DNA from: Burkholderiales bacterium | GTDB lineage: Bacteria > Pseudomonadota > Gammaproteobacteria > Burkholderiales > Burkholderiaceae_D | DNA length: 47,663 nucleotides | Direction: 5' to 3' | Assembly: GCA_016200895.1 (NCBI GenBank) | Contig: JACQDX010000042.1 | Coordinates: 1-47,663, forward strand | Shown: positions 25,425 through 34,085 of the stretch, piece after piece | Layout: each line of letters begins with the position of its first letter | Numbering within the stretch: the first letter of the stretch is position 1 | Notes under the pieces: generated by a model | The model's database searches: none | The model's input: the letters and a program-made list of their open reading frames with translations, nothing else | Told to the model about the DNA's origin: nothing | Position numbers and translations under genes: made by a program

Positions 25425-25958
25425 TCAATATTCAAAAACAGCAAGAACCCTCACACCTCTGTGAGCTGCGCCACGTAAGCGCAACGCGCCTTTTTCGCTG
25501 AAGCGGTATTCCAGCCAAAGATGGTCATTACCGCTTTGAGAATAGCGCAGACCGAACCGGGACAAGGTACCCGGTTTTTCCTGCTTACCAGGAAGATTGG
25601 CAGACTGACTGTAGTACTCTTTCGTGACTCGGGTGTACAAGTCCTGTCCATTCCCGACTTGAGTATTTCCCCTTCTGCCGACAAGCTGCGCATCAGTAAC
25701 CGGTGGCACAGGCGGGCCATTCAATTCAGCCTTATCAGCTGCCTGCGCTGGCGCTGTTTTTTCATCAGGCACGCTTGCATCGCCTGGTTTGTTGACTCTG
25801 CTCTCATCAGTGAGAAGTTCTTTAGATATTTCTTTGGACAGACTGGTTTGCTGCGCCATTATTTCAGTGCCTGGGGAAGTTTTTATTTCTTGTGCGCAGG
25901 TATATTGTGCATACATCAACAGGCTGCATACGATCAAGGCTAAATAATGGGCGCTCAT
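25425..25958 (-). CDS. Hypothetical exported protein
   Basis: About 177 residues from the ATG at 25958, with AAGAG six bases upstream; an overlapping ATG at 25964 is the alternative. A signal peptide (MSAHYLALIVCSLLMYAQ, then YTCAQ) precedes a low-complexity region rich in Ala, Pro, Lys and Glu (residues about 50-90). A C-terminal part follows with alternating aromatic residues (SRFGLRYSQS, HLWLEYRFSE, VRVLAVFEY), like strands of an outer-membrane barrel fragment. Function unknown. It directly follows, and overlaps, a predicted 24-residue membrane peptide gene. Confidence 0.5.
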   Translation of the reverse strand: MSAHYLALIVCSLLMYAQYTCAQEIKTSPGTEIMAQQTSLSKEISKELLTDESRVNKPGDASVPDEKTAPAQAADKAELNGPPVPPVTDAQLVGRRGNTQVGNGQDLYTRVTKEYYSQSANLPGKQEKPGTLSRFGLRYSQSGNDHLWLEYRFSEKGALRLRGAAHRGVRVLAVFEY

Positions 25959-25960
25959 GA

Positions 25961-26035
25961 TCATCTCTTCACGAAAAATGAAGTCAGCAAGATCATGGCC
26001 AACATTCCATACAAAATGAGTTGTGGCGTATGCAT
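25961..26035 (-). CDS. Putative 24-residue membrane peptide
   Basis: A very short frame of 24 codons with a good ribosome site (GAGGGAAAGATC before the ATG at 26035). The product is a single hydrophobic helix (LILYGMLAMILLTSFFV) ending in basic VKR. Its TGA stop overlaps the ATG at 25964 of the next gene (ATGATCATG), a typical translational-coupling layout. It could be a true small membrane protein or just a leader that couples translation. It is only inferred from sequence. Confidence 0.4.
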   Translation of the reverse strand: MHTPQLILYGMLAMILLTSFFVKR

Positions 26036-26073
26036 GATCTTTCCCTCGGTCTGATTGTATCTGTTTATTGCAG

Positions 26074-26268
26074 TCAATTTTCCACCAGGTTCATATGCCC
26101 AGGTAACTTGGAATATGAGCGACCTTGTGGTAATTCTATCCTGATATGGGCATATTCCCATTCGACTTCATTCGCTTCCGCCGCTGCCTTCGCGGTCCGC
26201 AATGCAACGAGCAGCCATTGCTGTGCCGGTGCTTTATTGATAGCAATGATGATCATGATCTCACCCAT
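26074..26268 (-). CDS. Possible small ORF
   Basis: A 64-codon frame (MGEIMIIIAINKAPAQQWLL, then alanine-rich ALRTAKAAAEANEVEWEYAH). Coding character is plausible, but there is no strong ribosome site and no recognised family. The flanking 26269-26396 is T-rich low-complexity sequence (runs of T and repeats of CTGCTCTTA). Confidence 0.25.
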   Translation of the reverse strand: MGEIMIIIAINKAPAQQWLLVALRTAKAAAEANEVEWEYAHIRIELPQGRSYSKLPGHMNLVEN

Positions 26269-26396
26269 GCAGAAGATTTAGATGTTTTTTTACATTTCTT
26301 TTTTGCTTCTTTTTTGCTTTTTTTTTACCTGCTTCAGCTCTTGCTTTATTTATTGCCACTTATTGCTTACTGCTCTTACTGCTCTTACTCTTAGTA

Positions 26397-26738
26397 CTAT
26401 TTACTATGCCTGCCTTTATCAACTGCCTGCTCCAGTTCTGCCTTCCTCATGCCCGAACGTCCCCGGATATTTTTCTTGCGTGCTTCCTGGTATAACTGTG
26501 CAAAAGTGCGTCCTACTGGTCCGCTATGCGAATGTAGTCCGCCCCGCCTCCCTGCAGGCATATCCTGCAGGGAGGTATTACTCGCTTCCTTGCTTTCACC
26601 ATGCTGCGCCCTTTCTTTGTTAACGGTGCGTGCAGCAATTTCTGTAGCCAGACTGGGCTTACGGCCACTTTTAATTAAGCCATCCTTGATATGTTTGAAT
26701 TGGCGCTCTCTTTTTGCGCTCCAGGTAGCTTGTGGCAT
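26397..26738 (-). CDS. Plasmid-stabilisation/Rho-N-like small basic protein
   Basis: 113 residues. The start at 26738 has a GGGGAG ribosome site; the frame is open further upstream. ATWSAKRERQFKHIKDGLIK, then EIAARTVNKERAQHGESKEA, then MPAGRRGGLHSHSGPVGRTF is the typical order in proteins commonly annotated as plasmid stabilisation protein. The C-terminal QLYQEARKKNIRGRSGMRKA, then ELEQAV, resembles a Rho N-terminal (SAP-like) nucleic-acid-binding motif. It is a highly basic cytoplasmic protein. The true function is not established, and the gene is chromosomal here. Confidence 0.7.
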   Translation of the reverse strand: MPQATWSAKRERQFKHIKDGLIKSGRKPSLATEIAARTVNKERAQHGESKEASNTSLQDMPAGRRGGLHSHSGPVGRTFAQLYQEARKKNIRGRSGMRKAELEQAVDKGRHSK

Positions 26739-26989
26739 TGTCAACTCCCCATGTCTGTTTTTCGTCATACTTAGTTTGTTCGCCCTGCATCCATAGTCTG
26801 TATAGTAGTCGCCAGCCTTAAAGAACAAAATCGGACTAAGACGATAGTTACGTAAGACTATGCTGACGAAGTTGCTGCAACGTAGTACAACCCTGGCAAG
26901 GTGCAATATTGATGCGCAACAGGGTAGAATTGTGTGAATTACTACAGACTGATTCTTTGTCATGACTCAAACAACAACTGAGTACCTGC

Positions 26990-28735
26990 ATGTCGCGCAC
27001 TGAACGTTTGCTACAGCTGATGCAAATGTTGCGCAGGCATCGCTATCCCGTTAGTGGTGCAGCCTTATCACAAGAACTGGGCATCAGCCTGCGCAGCCTG
27101 TATCGCGATATCGCCACACTGCAAAACCAGGGCGCGAAAATCGCAGGGGAAGCAGGTATAGGTTATGTCTTGCAGCCTGGCTTTACGCTGCCACCGCTGA
27201 TGTTCACTGAAGAAGAAATTGCCGCCATCGCCCTTGGCTCAAAATGGGTGGCGCAACAGGCTGACCATAAACTGGCACTCGCTGCGCGTGATGCATTGGC
27301 AAAAATCGCCTCGGTCTTGCCTTCTGAAGCCAGGATGGAACTGGAAAACAGTGGCTTGCTGATTGGCCCCGGCTGCAAGAGTGACGGTAATGATGAACAG
27401 TTGCGCCAGATACGACTGGCCATACGCAAGCAGCACAAACTGGTGCTCGAATATCAGGATGAAACCGGCAAAGCCAGCGAGCGTACCATCTGGCCCTGCG
27501 CCCTGTCCTTCTTTGATAATCTGCGTATCATTGTCGCCTGGTGTGAATTACGCAATGACTTCCGGCATTTCCGTACTGACCGCATACAGGGCTTGCAGGT
27601 GATTGAAAAAATGCCTCAGACCACCCATAGTCCACTTAGTCCACACATTAAAACCAAGAACAAGAAGATGAAAGCCAAGACGGACACCACAGCAGACGCA
27701 CACAAGTCCGCCAGCAAAGAACAGCGACGTTTGCAAATGGCTGATATCGCGCGGCTGGCTGGCGTCTCCACCTCAACGGTGTCGCGCGCTCTGAGTGGCA
27801 GCAGCCTGGTCAATGATGAGACTCGTCAGCGCATTGCCGAGCTGGCGCGCTCGCTCAAATATTCCATCAATATCGATGCCCGCAATCTGCGCCTGAAGCA
27901 GACACGCACGATTGCAGTGGTCGTGCCCTTTGACTCTGAAACCCGCCAGCATTTGTCCGATCCTTTCTTCCTGGGCATACTGGGTGGTCTGGCTGATGCA
28001 TTGACAGACCGTGGCTTTGACATGCTGTTGTCACGCATCGATGCCGAACATCTGGATAATGCGGCGCAGATTTTTGATACTGGCAGAGTGCTGGGAGTGA
28101 TCCTGATAGGTCAGTGGCGTCATCATGATCAGTTGAACCAACTGGCCGCGCGCCACGTGCCCATCGTGGTCTGGGGTGCGCAATTACCGCAACAATTGTA
28201 TGTGACCGTGGGTAGTGACAATGTCACTGGCGGGCAAAAGGCCACGGAGCACCTGCTGCAAAGCGGGCGCAAGCGTATCGCTTTTTTTGGTGACACGCAA
28301 TTGCCCGAGGTAGCGCAACGCTATGAGGGTTATTGCAAGGCACTAGCGCAGCATGGCATTACTCTTGATGAAAAACTGGTCGTCCCCGCTTCATTCATAG
28401 AAGAAGGTGGCAAGCTGGCAGTGGCTGAACTATGCAGCCGCCAAACCAGCTTCGATGCCCTGTTTGCCTGTAGCGATCTGCTGGCGATGACGAGCATTAA
28501 CAGCCTGCGCGAAAATAATTATCGTGTGCCCGATGACGTGGCCGTGGTTGGCTATGACGACATAGAACTGGCACGCTACTTTCACCCGCCACTGACTACG
28601 GTACGTCAGCCCATGGCGCAAGCTGGCATTGCGCTGGTCGATGCCCTGTTGACCCTGATAGAAGATGGCAATAGCGAAGCGCAGTTATTGCCTACTGAAT
28701 TGATGGTCAGGACGAGTAGCGTTTGCGTTGGGTAG
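26990..28735 (+). CDS. Fused WYL/DeoR-type and LacI-family transcriptional regulator
   Basis: One uninterrupted 581-codon frame holding two regulators. Residues 1-60 form an HTH_11 domain (VSGAALSQELGISLRSLYRD). Residues about 135-205 form a WYL domain (LVLEYQDETGKASERTIWP, then HFRTDRIQGLQVI), as in YafY proteins. A polar linker of about 40 residues follows. Residues about 248-581 are a full LacI protein: MADIARLAGVSTSTVSRALS, a periplasmic-binding-protein core, VVGYDDIELARYFHPPLTTV, then RQP. A methionine at residue 227 (27668) could start a separate LacI protein. The LacI half probably represses the downstream sucrose genes through the operators at 28884 and 29181. I know of no described WYL-LacI fusion. 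Confidence 0.85.
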   Translation: MSRTERLLQLMQMLRRHRYPVSGAALSQELGISLRSLYRDIATLQNQGAKIAGEAGIGYVLQPGFTLPPLMFTEEEIAAIALGSKWVAQQADHKLALAARDALAKIASVLPSEARMELENSGLLIGPGCKSDGNDEQLRQIRLAIRKQHKLVLEYQDETGKASERTIWPCALSFFDNLRIIVAWCELRNDFRHFRTDRIQGLQVIEKMPQTTHSPLSPHIKTKNKKMKAKTDTTADAHKSASKEQRRLQMADIARLAGVSTSTVSRALSGSSLVNDETRQRIAELARSLKYSINIDARNLRLKQTRTIAVVVPFDSETRQHLSDPFFLGILGGLADALTDRGFDMLLSRIDAEHLDNAAQIFDTGRVLGVILIGQWRHHDQLNQLAARHVPIVVWGAQLPQQLYVTVGSDNVTGGQKATEHLLQSGRKRIAFFGDTQLPEVAQRYEGYCKALAQHGITLDEKLVVPASFIEEGGKLAVAELCSRQTSFDALFACSDLLAMTSINSLRENNYRVPDDVAVVGYDDIELARYFHPPLTTVRQPMAQAGIALVDALLTLIEDGNSEAQLLPTELMVRTSSVCVG

Positions 28736-28883
28736 TGCAACTGATACGGGATAGCTCCTTCGCTGGCTATGGTTCTTGCTTTCCAAATTCTCTTATAAAA
28801 ATTCCACCGTTCAGTTATCTGGTGCATTGAAACGCTCCTTACGGGATACAGCAAGCTTGGATTTCCAGATCATGAATGATTAT

Positions 28884-28897
28884 TGCAATCGATTGCA
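28884..28897. promoter_or_regulatory. LacI-type operator 1
   Basis: This is the perfect 14-bp palindrome TGCAATCGATTGCA. It has the central CG and length usual for LacI-family sites. It lies about 150 bp after the regulator gene and repeats exactly at 29181-29196. Confidence 0.7.
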
Positions 28898-29180
28898 GTA
28901 ATTTTATAAAAATTTGAAATATTCCTACAGAAAACCACCAGAACCCTCTTAATTTTCATTGTGCGTCGCAATATAAATGACACTATTCGGCCATCCTGTT
29001 GCTTACAAAACACATAGACTGACAGATATCTTTACCGTACTTCAACTAGAAGAAATGCTAAAGGCGCATGACCAGATCTCATAGGGCGCAATCCTTTGCC
29101 CCTGCGCACTCCCCTCATCCTCCTGCCAACTTAAAAATTTACCATAAAGAAATGTTGCACCATTTTATTGCAATGCATCT

Positions 29181-29196
29181 TTGCAATCGATTGCAA
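29181..29196. promoter_or_regulatory. LacI-type operator 2
   Basis: TTGCAATCGATTGCAA is a perfect 16-bp palindrome and the same core as operator 1. Its right end is also the -35 box of the promoter below, so bound repressor would block RNA polymerase. Confidence 0.75.
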
Positions 29197-29219
29197 TAAA
29201 ATGCGATTTGCCAGATAAT
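29191..29219 (+). promoter_or_regulatory. Candidate promoter of the TonB receptor gene
   Basis: TTGCAA (29191-29196), a 17-bp spacer and GATAAT (29214-29219) match a sigma-70 promoter. The predicted start is near 29226, giving a leader of about 260 bases before the receptor start codon. Confidence 0.6.
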
Positions 29220-29489
29220 TCTCTTTACCTGCACTACAAAAGATCTTCAACAGCGTTTGCCTTGGCAAACCAGGGATCGCAAAAAAGCGCCTAAAGTACG
29301 ACGGCTGATTTTCAAATTAAATCTGCCTGAACGTCCAAAGAGCGCGGCGAAAATTGTTGGAGGTCTTTTGTGACTGACGCAGCATCACAGCTACCAGCGT
29401 GATTCTGATGCTCATGCAAATAGGTAAGAGACATGCATGCACAGACTTATTCTGTGCAGCTTTATAAAATGATGACAGCGGAGACAGCA

Positions 29490-31802
29490 ATGAAATCATC
29501 ACACATCAAAATGACGCGCATGGCCAGCGTCATTTCCCTGGCCTTACTGCACATGAACGGTGCATGGGCGCAAGACAATACAGCAGCACCGGACAAAGAT
29601 AAAAATTCCCTGAACTTGAATTCAGTCATCGTGACGGGTACGCCTATAGGCACTTCCAAGATGAAGGCCAGCGTATCCATCAGTACTATCGATGCTGACC
29701 AGATTTCTCAATCCGCCCCCACCAATGCGGCAGAAATCTTGCGCTCTATTCCTGGCGTGCGTGCAGAATCATCGGGTGGTGAAGGTAATGCCAACCTGAC
29801 TGTGCGTGGCGTGCCTATCTCTGCTGGTGGTGCGCGCTATGTGCAATTCCAGGAAGATGGTTTGCCACTGCTGCAATTTGGCGATATCGCCTTCGTCACC
29901 CCCGACATGTATCTGCGCGCCGATGGCAGTCTTTCACATCTCGAAGTAGTACGCGGTGGCACGGCATCAACGATGGCAACCAATTCACCAGGCGGCATCA
30001 TCAATTTCATCAGCAAGAATGGCAATGAAAAAGGTGGCAGCATAGGTATCAGCAAGGGCGTGGATTTTAGTCAGACCCGCTTTGACTTTGATTATGGCGC
30101 GGCCCTGTCTGACAAGACACGCGCCTTTATCGCTGGCTATTATCGCAGCGGCGACAGCTCACGCCCGGCGGGACTGACAGCTGAAGAAGGTGGACAACTG
30201 CGCGCCAATATCACCCATGAACTGGACAATGGCTACCTGCGCCTGAGCTTCAAGCATCTGGATGACAAGACACCGATGAATATGCCGGTGCCAGTAAAAA
30301 CCGTGAATGGCAATATTTCTGAGCTACCCGGCATAGACCCGCGCACCGCCAGTTTTTATTCCCCTTACTGGACACGCGACATAGTCCTCGATAAAAACAA
30401 TAACAAGATAGCGACGAATGTGAATGATGGCCTGCATGTCGTCAACAATGCCTTTGGTGCAGAAGCGTCCTTGAAACTGGGTGGCGGCTGGACCCTGGAT
30501 GAAAAATTCCGCAAGTCGAATAACACTGGCCGCTTTATTTCCATCTTCCCGGCTGATGCTGGTGTCAGCGGTGCCGCAGCAACGAATATGACTTATGCCA
30601 CCGGCCCCAATGCAGGCAAGGCATACACCGGCGCAGCATTTACAGCGACTGTGTTCAACACCTCGATTGATGACCTGGGCAGCACCGTCAATGACATGAA
30701 ACTGTCCAAAGTATTTGAGACATCCGGCGGCAAGTTTGCCACTACCGTAGGCTGGTATTCTTCCCTGCAAAACCTGGGCGTTACCTGGAACTTCAATCAA
30801 TACCTGATGCAAGCCAGCGGTGATAAACCTGCATTGCTGAATTCAAACGGCACGATTGCCGGCACACCCGGTTTGCTGGCGCAAGGTACGGATGTGTTCG
30901 GCGGCTGCTGCAACCGCAATATCGATGCGCAGTACAAGACCAATGCCATGTATGCCAACCTGGGTTGGGAAAGCGGCAACTGGAACCTGGATGGCAGCCT
31001 GCGCTATGACAAGCAAGATGCCAGCGGCACCTTCAACCAGGCCGTCAATCAAAGCTATCGTGCGGCCAATACCAAATTCATCAACTATGGCGTGAACCAC
31101 ACATCTTATTCTTTCGGTGCCAATTATCGCGTCACCAAAGACATCGCCGTGTTTGCCCGCGTCAGCGAAGGCATCGCCTTCAATGCAGACCGCATCATGT
31201 TTGGCAACCCGCTGGATGGCAGCACACCGATCAGTACCAATATCGTCAAGCAAACCGAGGCCGGTGTGAAATGGAAAGCCGGTAGCTTCAGCAGCTTTGT
31301 GACCCTGTTCCAGGCCAAGACTGAAGAATCAAATTTTGAAGCAACGACACAGAAATTCACTGCCAATAACTACGATGCCAAAGGTGTTGAAATTGAAGCC
31401 AGCTATCGCTACGACGCCTTCCGCGTCACTGGCGGTCTGACCTACACCAACGCCAGCATCACGGCAGCCAATGACAAATCAGTGGTTGGCAAGACCCCGC
31501 GTCGCCAGGCCAGCTACACCTACCAGATTGCCCCCACCTACACCATGGGTGATGCCGTCTTCGGCGCCAGCCTGATAGGCACAAGCAAATCTTACGGTGA
31601 CGACGCCAACACCCTGATCCTGCCCGCCTTCCATGTCCTGAACGCCTTCGTCAACTACAACATCAACGACAAAGTCCAGGTCTCACTGAGCGTCAACAAC
31701 CTGACGAACAACATAGGCTACACCGAAGTAGAAGGCGACGGACACGCAGCAAGATCCATCAATGGACGCAGCATTAAAGCGTCATTGAAATATAGCTTCT
31801 AG
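29490..31802 (+). CDS. TonB-dependent receptor, probable sucrose uptake
   Basis: About 770 residues from the ATG at 29490 (GGAG upstream; in-frame ATGs at 29433 and 29469 are possible). A signal peptide ends at NGAWAQ. The plug domain starts with VIVTGTPIGTSKMKASVSIS and contains AEILRSIPGVRAESSGGEGN, NLTVRGVPI and LEVVRGGTASTMATNSPGGI. A 22-strand barrel follows, ending in SLKYSF with the terminal phenylalanine needed for outer-membrane insertion. It moves a substrate across the outer membrane using TonB energy. Placement after the LacI operators and before amylosucrase points to sucrose, like Xanthomonas SuxA. Confidence 0.9.
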   Translation: MKSSHIKMTRMASVISLALLHMNGAWAQDNTAAPDKDKNSLNLNSVIVTGTPIGTSKMKASVSISTIDADQISQSAPTNAAEILRSIPGVRAESSGGEGNANLTVRGVPISAGGARYVQFQEDGLPLLQFGDIAFVTPDMYLRADGSLSHLEVVRGGTASTMATNSPGGIINFISKNGNEKGGSIGISKGVDFSQTRFDFDYGAALSDKTRAFIAGYYRSGDSSRPAGLTAEEGGQLRANITHELDNGYLRLSFKHLDDKTPMNMPVPVKTVNGNISELPGIDPRTASFYSPYWTRDIVLDKNNNKIATNVNDGLHVVNNAFGAEASLKLGGGWTLDEKFRKSNNTGRFISIFPADAGVSGAAATNMTYATGPNAGKAYTGAAFTATVFNTSIDDLGSTVNDMKLSKVFETSGGKFATTVGWYSSLQNLGVTWNFNQYLMQASGDKPALLNSNGTIAGTPGLLAQGTDVFGGCCNRNIDAQYKTNAMYANLGWESGNWNLDGSLRYDKQDASGTFNQAVNQSYRAANTKFINYGVNHTSYSFGANYRVTKDIAVFARVSEGIAFNADRIMFGNPLDGSTPISTNIVKQTEAGVKWKAGSFSSFVTLFQAKTEESNFEATTQKFTANNYDAKGVEIEASYRYDAFRVTGGLTYTNASITAANDKSVVGKTPRRQASYTYQIAPTYTMGDAVFGASLIGTSKSYGDDANTLILPAFHVLNAFVNYNINDKVQVSLSVNNLTNNIGYTEVEGDGHAARSINGRSIKASLKYSF

Positions 31803-31820
31803 AACTTCGCTATATGTAAA

Positions 31821-31939
31821 GTGGCCTTGCATAAGCGTAGCGAGCGACGCTAGTTTGGGTTAAGAAGCGCAGTCGTACTTAAGTACGACGAGCATCGCAG
31901 GCCCAAAATCGCGCCGCGCAGTAGCTTAGGCAAGGCCAC
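31821..31939. repeat. MITE-like palindromic element of a related type
   Basis: 119 bp with 16-bp terminal inverted repeats with one mismatch (GTGGCCTTGCATAAGC and GCTTAGGCAAGGCCAC). The core contains a perfect 18-bp palindrome (GTCGTACTTAAGTACGAC, 31872-31889). The surrounding GCGTAGCGAGCGACG and CGAGCATCGCAG echo the core of the elements at 18338 and 47441. It lies 18 bp after the receptor stop. Confidence 0.7.
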
Positions 31940-31969
31940 GAGTAGGCAAAAGTCCCTGGTAGCACTTTA

Positions 31970-32008
31970 GGCTCCCCCACACCCCCAACATGTGGGGGAG
32001 CCATTTTT
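31970..32008 (+). terminator. Strong Rho-independent terminator after the TonB receptor gene
   Basis: A 12-bp perfect stem (GGCTCCCCCACA and TGTGGGGGAGCC) with a 9-nt loop is followed by ATTTTT. It is only 34 bp before the amylosucrase start codon. The downstream genes must therefore be fed by read-through or by an unseen promoter. Confidence 0.9.
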
Positions 32009-32042
32009 ACTGACCCGTTTTTTCTAAGGCACTGCCTGCACC

Positions 32043-33974
32043 ATGTCTGTCGCATTGAATACAGCACCATTCCTCACAGCCTTGCTCAGCAACGTAGCAC
32101 CGGGCATGCATGCGAGCATTGAGGCCAGGCTAGCAAAGCATCTTCCCAATTTATACCAAACACTGCAGGCACTGTATGGCGATCAATTCAGTGATGAACA
32201 AGCGTATGCCACATGGTTGGCAGAACTCTTGCAAGTCACAGGCGAGGCCATCGCAGCACGTCCCCTGCCCTTGCAAGCACTTGATACTGCCAGAAGCACA
32301 GACAAGAACTGGTTCACCAAAGAAAACATGCTCGGCTATTGCTGCTATGTAGATCGCTTTGCCAGTGACTTGCGCGGTGTGCGACAACGTATCCCGCACC
32401 TGCAGGAACTTGGCGTGACTTACCTGCACCTGCTGCCATTTTTAAAAGCCCGCGCAGGCGAAAATGATGGCGGCTTTGCCGTAGCCGATTTTGATGCGAT
32501 AGAACCGCGTCTCGGCAATATGGCAGATCTGGAAGAGCTCAGCTCGGCCCTGCGTGCAGCAGGGATCAGCCTGTGTTCTGATTTTATCCTCAACCATGTG
32601 GCAGATGACCATCCCTGGGCCATCGCAGCAAAACAAGGCGATCCACACTACCGCGATTATTTTTATCACTACCCTGACCGCACAGCCCCGGATAATTTTG
32701 AAAAGAATCTTGGTCAGGTTTTCCCGCAAGTTGCCCCTGGCAATTTTAGCTTTGTGCCTGAACTGCAGGAATGGGTATGGACTACGTTCTACCCTTACCA
32801 GTGGGATTTAAACTACAGCAACCCGAAAGTCTTTGCTGACATGGCGGCAGCCTTGCTGCGTCTGGCGAACCGTGGGGTCGAAGCTTTTCGCCTCGATTCC
32901 ACCGCTTTCTTGTGGAAGCGCGCAGGCACAAAATGCATGAACCAGCCAGAAGCCCACCAGATTTTGCAAGCCTTGCGCAGCCTGGTGGATATCGCTGCCC
33001 CTGGTGTCTTGCTGAAGGCAGAAGCCATCGTTGAAACGGCAGAACTGCCCGCCTACCTTGGCAGCAACGATGGCACAAATTCAAAACAGGAATGCCACCT
33101 CGCCTATCACAGCAGCCTGATGGCAGCCTCATGGGTAGCCCTGACAGAACAAGACACCAGCCTGATGCGTCATGTATTTGCAGGCACACCAGCGCTGCCA
33201 GAGCAAAGTAGCTGGCTGACCTACGTACGCTGTCATGATGACATAGGCTGGAATGTTCTGCGGCCAGAAGCCAGCATCGAAACAGAAGATGTACAGCAAA
33301 GGCTGGCCAGAGTATCCCGCTTTTATAGCGGCGACGGCAGTTATGCCCGCGGTGCCAGCTTCCAGGCTGATGACCCGGCAGCAGTCCATGGCACGGTCGG
33401 CATGGCGGCGGCTCTGACTGGTTTTTCCAGCGCGCACACAGCAACAGAAAAACACCTGGCCAGGCAACGTCTGCTACTCTTGTATGGACTGAGTTTTTGC
33501 TTCGGTGGCATGCCCTTGATCTATATGGGTGATGAACTGGCACAGGCGAATGATGAGACCTATCTGCAAGTGCCCGCACAGGCTGCAGATAACCGCTGGT
33601 TGCACAGACCAGTCTGGGATAGGGAATTGTATGCCAAACGTCATTCCAGTTTGCATGATGCAGGTGCTGTATTCAATGCACTTGCTCATATGTTGCAGCA
33701 ACGTCGGCAATTGCCACAACTGGCAGCGCAGGAAGCACGGCATTTATTGAATGCAAAAGATCCTGCCGTGCTGGCTTTTTTGCGAGGCAGCACGGATGCA
33801 CCTTTGCTGTTTTTGGGGAATTTTTCAGAGAATAGTATCAACCTGAATATGGCAGAACTGCTGGAAAACTATGATATTTCTGATAGTAACTGGATGAATC
33901 AATTGGACAAATCCGAGATGAAAACGACTGTGACCTTGCAAGCCTATACACAACTATGGTTGGTAAGAAAATAG
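32043..33974 (+). CDS. Amylosucrase / sucrose hydrolase (GH13)
   Basis: 643 residues, the usual length for GH13 subfamily 4. The first 90 residues are the amylosucrase-specific helical domain. The TIM barrel then shows FILNHVADDHPW (region I), VEAFRLDSTAFLWK with nucleophile D285, VLLKAEAIVE with acid/base E327, and TYVRCHDDIGWNV with the transition-state aspartate at about D399. These correspond to D286, E328 and D393 of Neisseria amylosucrase. The enzyme splits sucrose to fructose and either glucose or a glucan. The sequence alone does not settle polymerase versus hydrolase (Xanthomonas SuxB type). No signal peptide is seen, so it is cytoplasmic. It is followed by fructokinase. Confidence 0.92.
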   Translation: MSVALNTAPFLTALLSNVAPGMHASIEARLAKHLPNLYQTLQALYGDQFSDEQAYATWLAELLQVTGEAIAARPLPLQALDTARSTDKNWFTKENMLGYCCYVDRFASDLRGVRQRIPHLQELGVTYLHLLPFLKARAGENDGGFAVADFDAIEPRLGNMADLEELSSALRAAGISLCSDFILNHVADDHPWAIAAKQGDPHYRDYFYHYPDRTAPDNFEKNLGQVFPQVAPGNFSFVPELQEWVWTTFYPYQWDLNYSNPKVFADMAAALLRLANRGVEAFRLDSTAFLWKRAGTKCMNQPEAHQILQALRSLVDIAAPGVLLKAEAIVETAELPAYLGSNDGTNSKQECHLAYHSSLMAASWVALTEQDTSLMRHVFAGTPALPEQSSWLTYVRCHDDIGWNVLRPEASIETEDVQQRLARVSRFYSGDGSYARGASFQADDPAAVHGTVGMAAALTGFSSAHTATEKHLARQRLLLLYGLSFCFGGMPLIYMGDELAQANDETYLQVPAQAADNRWLHRPVWDRELYAKRHSSLHDAGAVFNALAHMLQQRRQLPQLAAQEARHLLNAKDPAVLAFLRGSTDAPLLFLGNFSENSINLNMAELLENYDISDSNWMNQLDKSEMKTTVTLQAYTQLWLVRK

Positions 33975-34085
33975 GGAAATATAGCTTAAGCACTAACGCC
34001 CTCCCTTTGATGGGGAAGGTAAAAAAAAGATACTGCACAGGTAAGCGCATTCCACAATTCAAGCACGCTATTAGAAAAGAAACCC

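Larger units (their letters stand above)
28736..29489. other. Regulatory intergenic region of the sucrose locus
   Basis: About 750 bp without a gene. It holds two LacI-type operators and a promoter. The stretch from 28900 to 29160 is AT-rich in its first half and shows no further repeats that I can see. Confidence 0.5.

Noticed and set aside
26281..26396. T-rich, repeated CTGCTCTTA tract as a possible CRISPR or tandem-repeat locus
   Set aside because: The repeats are short and irregular with no spacers; simple low-complexity sequence.
29317..29502. A 61-codon minus-strand frame upstream of the TonB receptor
   Set aside because: It overlaps the receptor's own leader and start, with no ribosome site; a chance frame.
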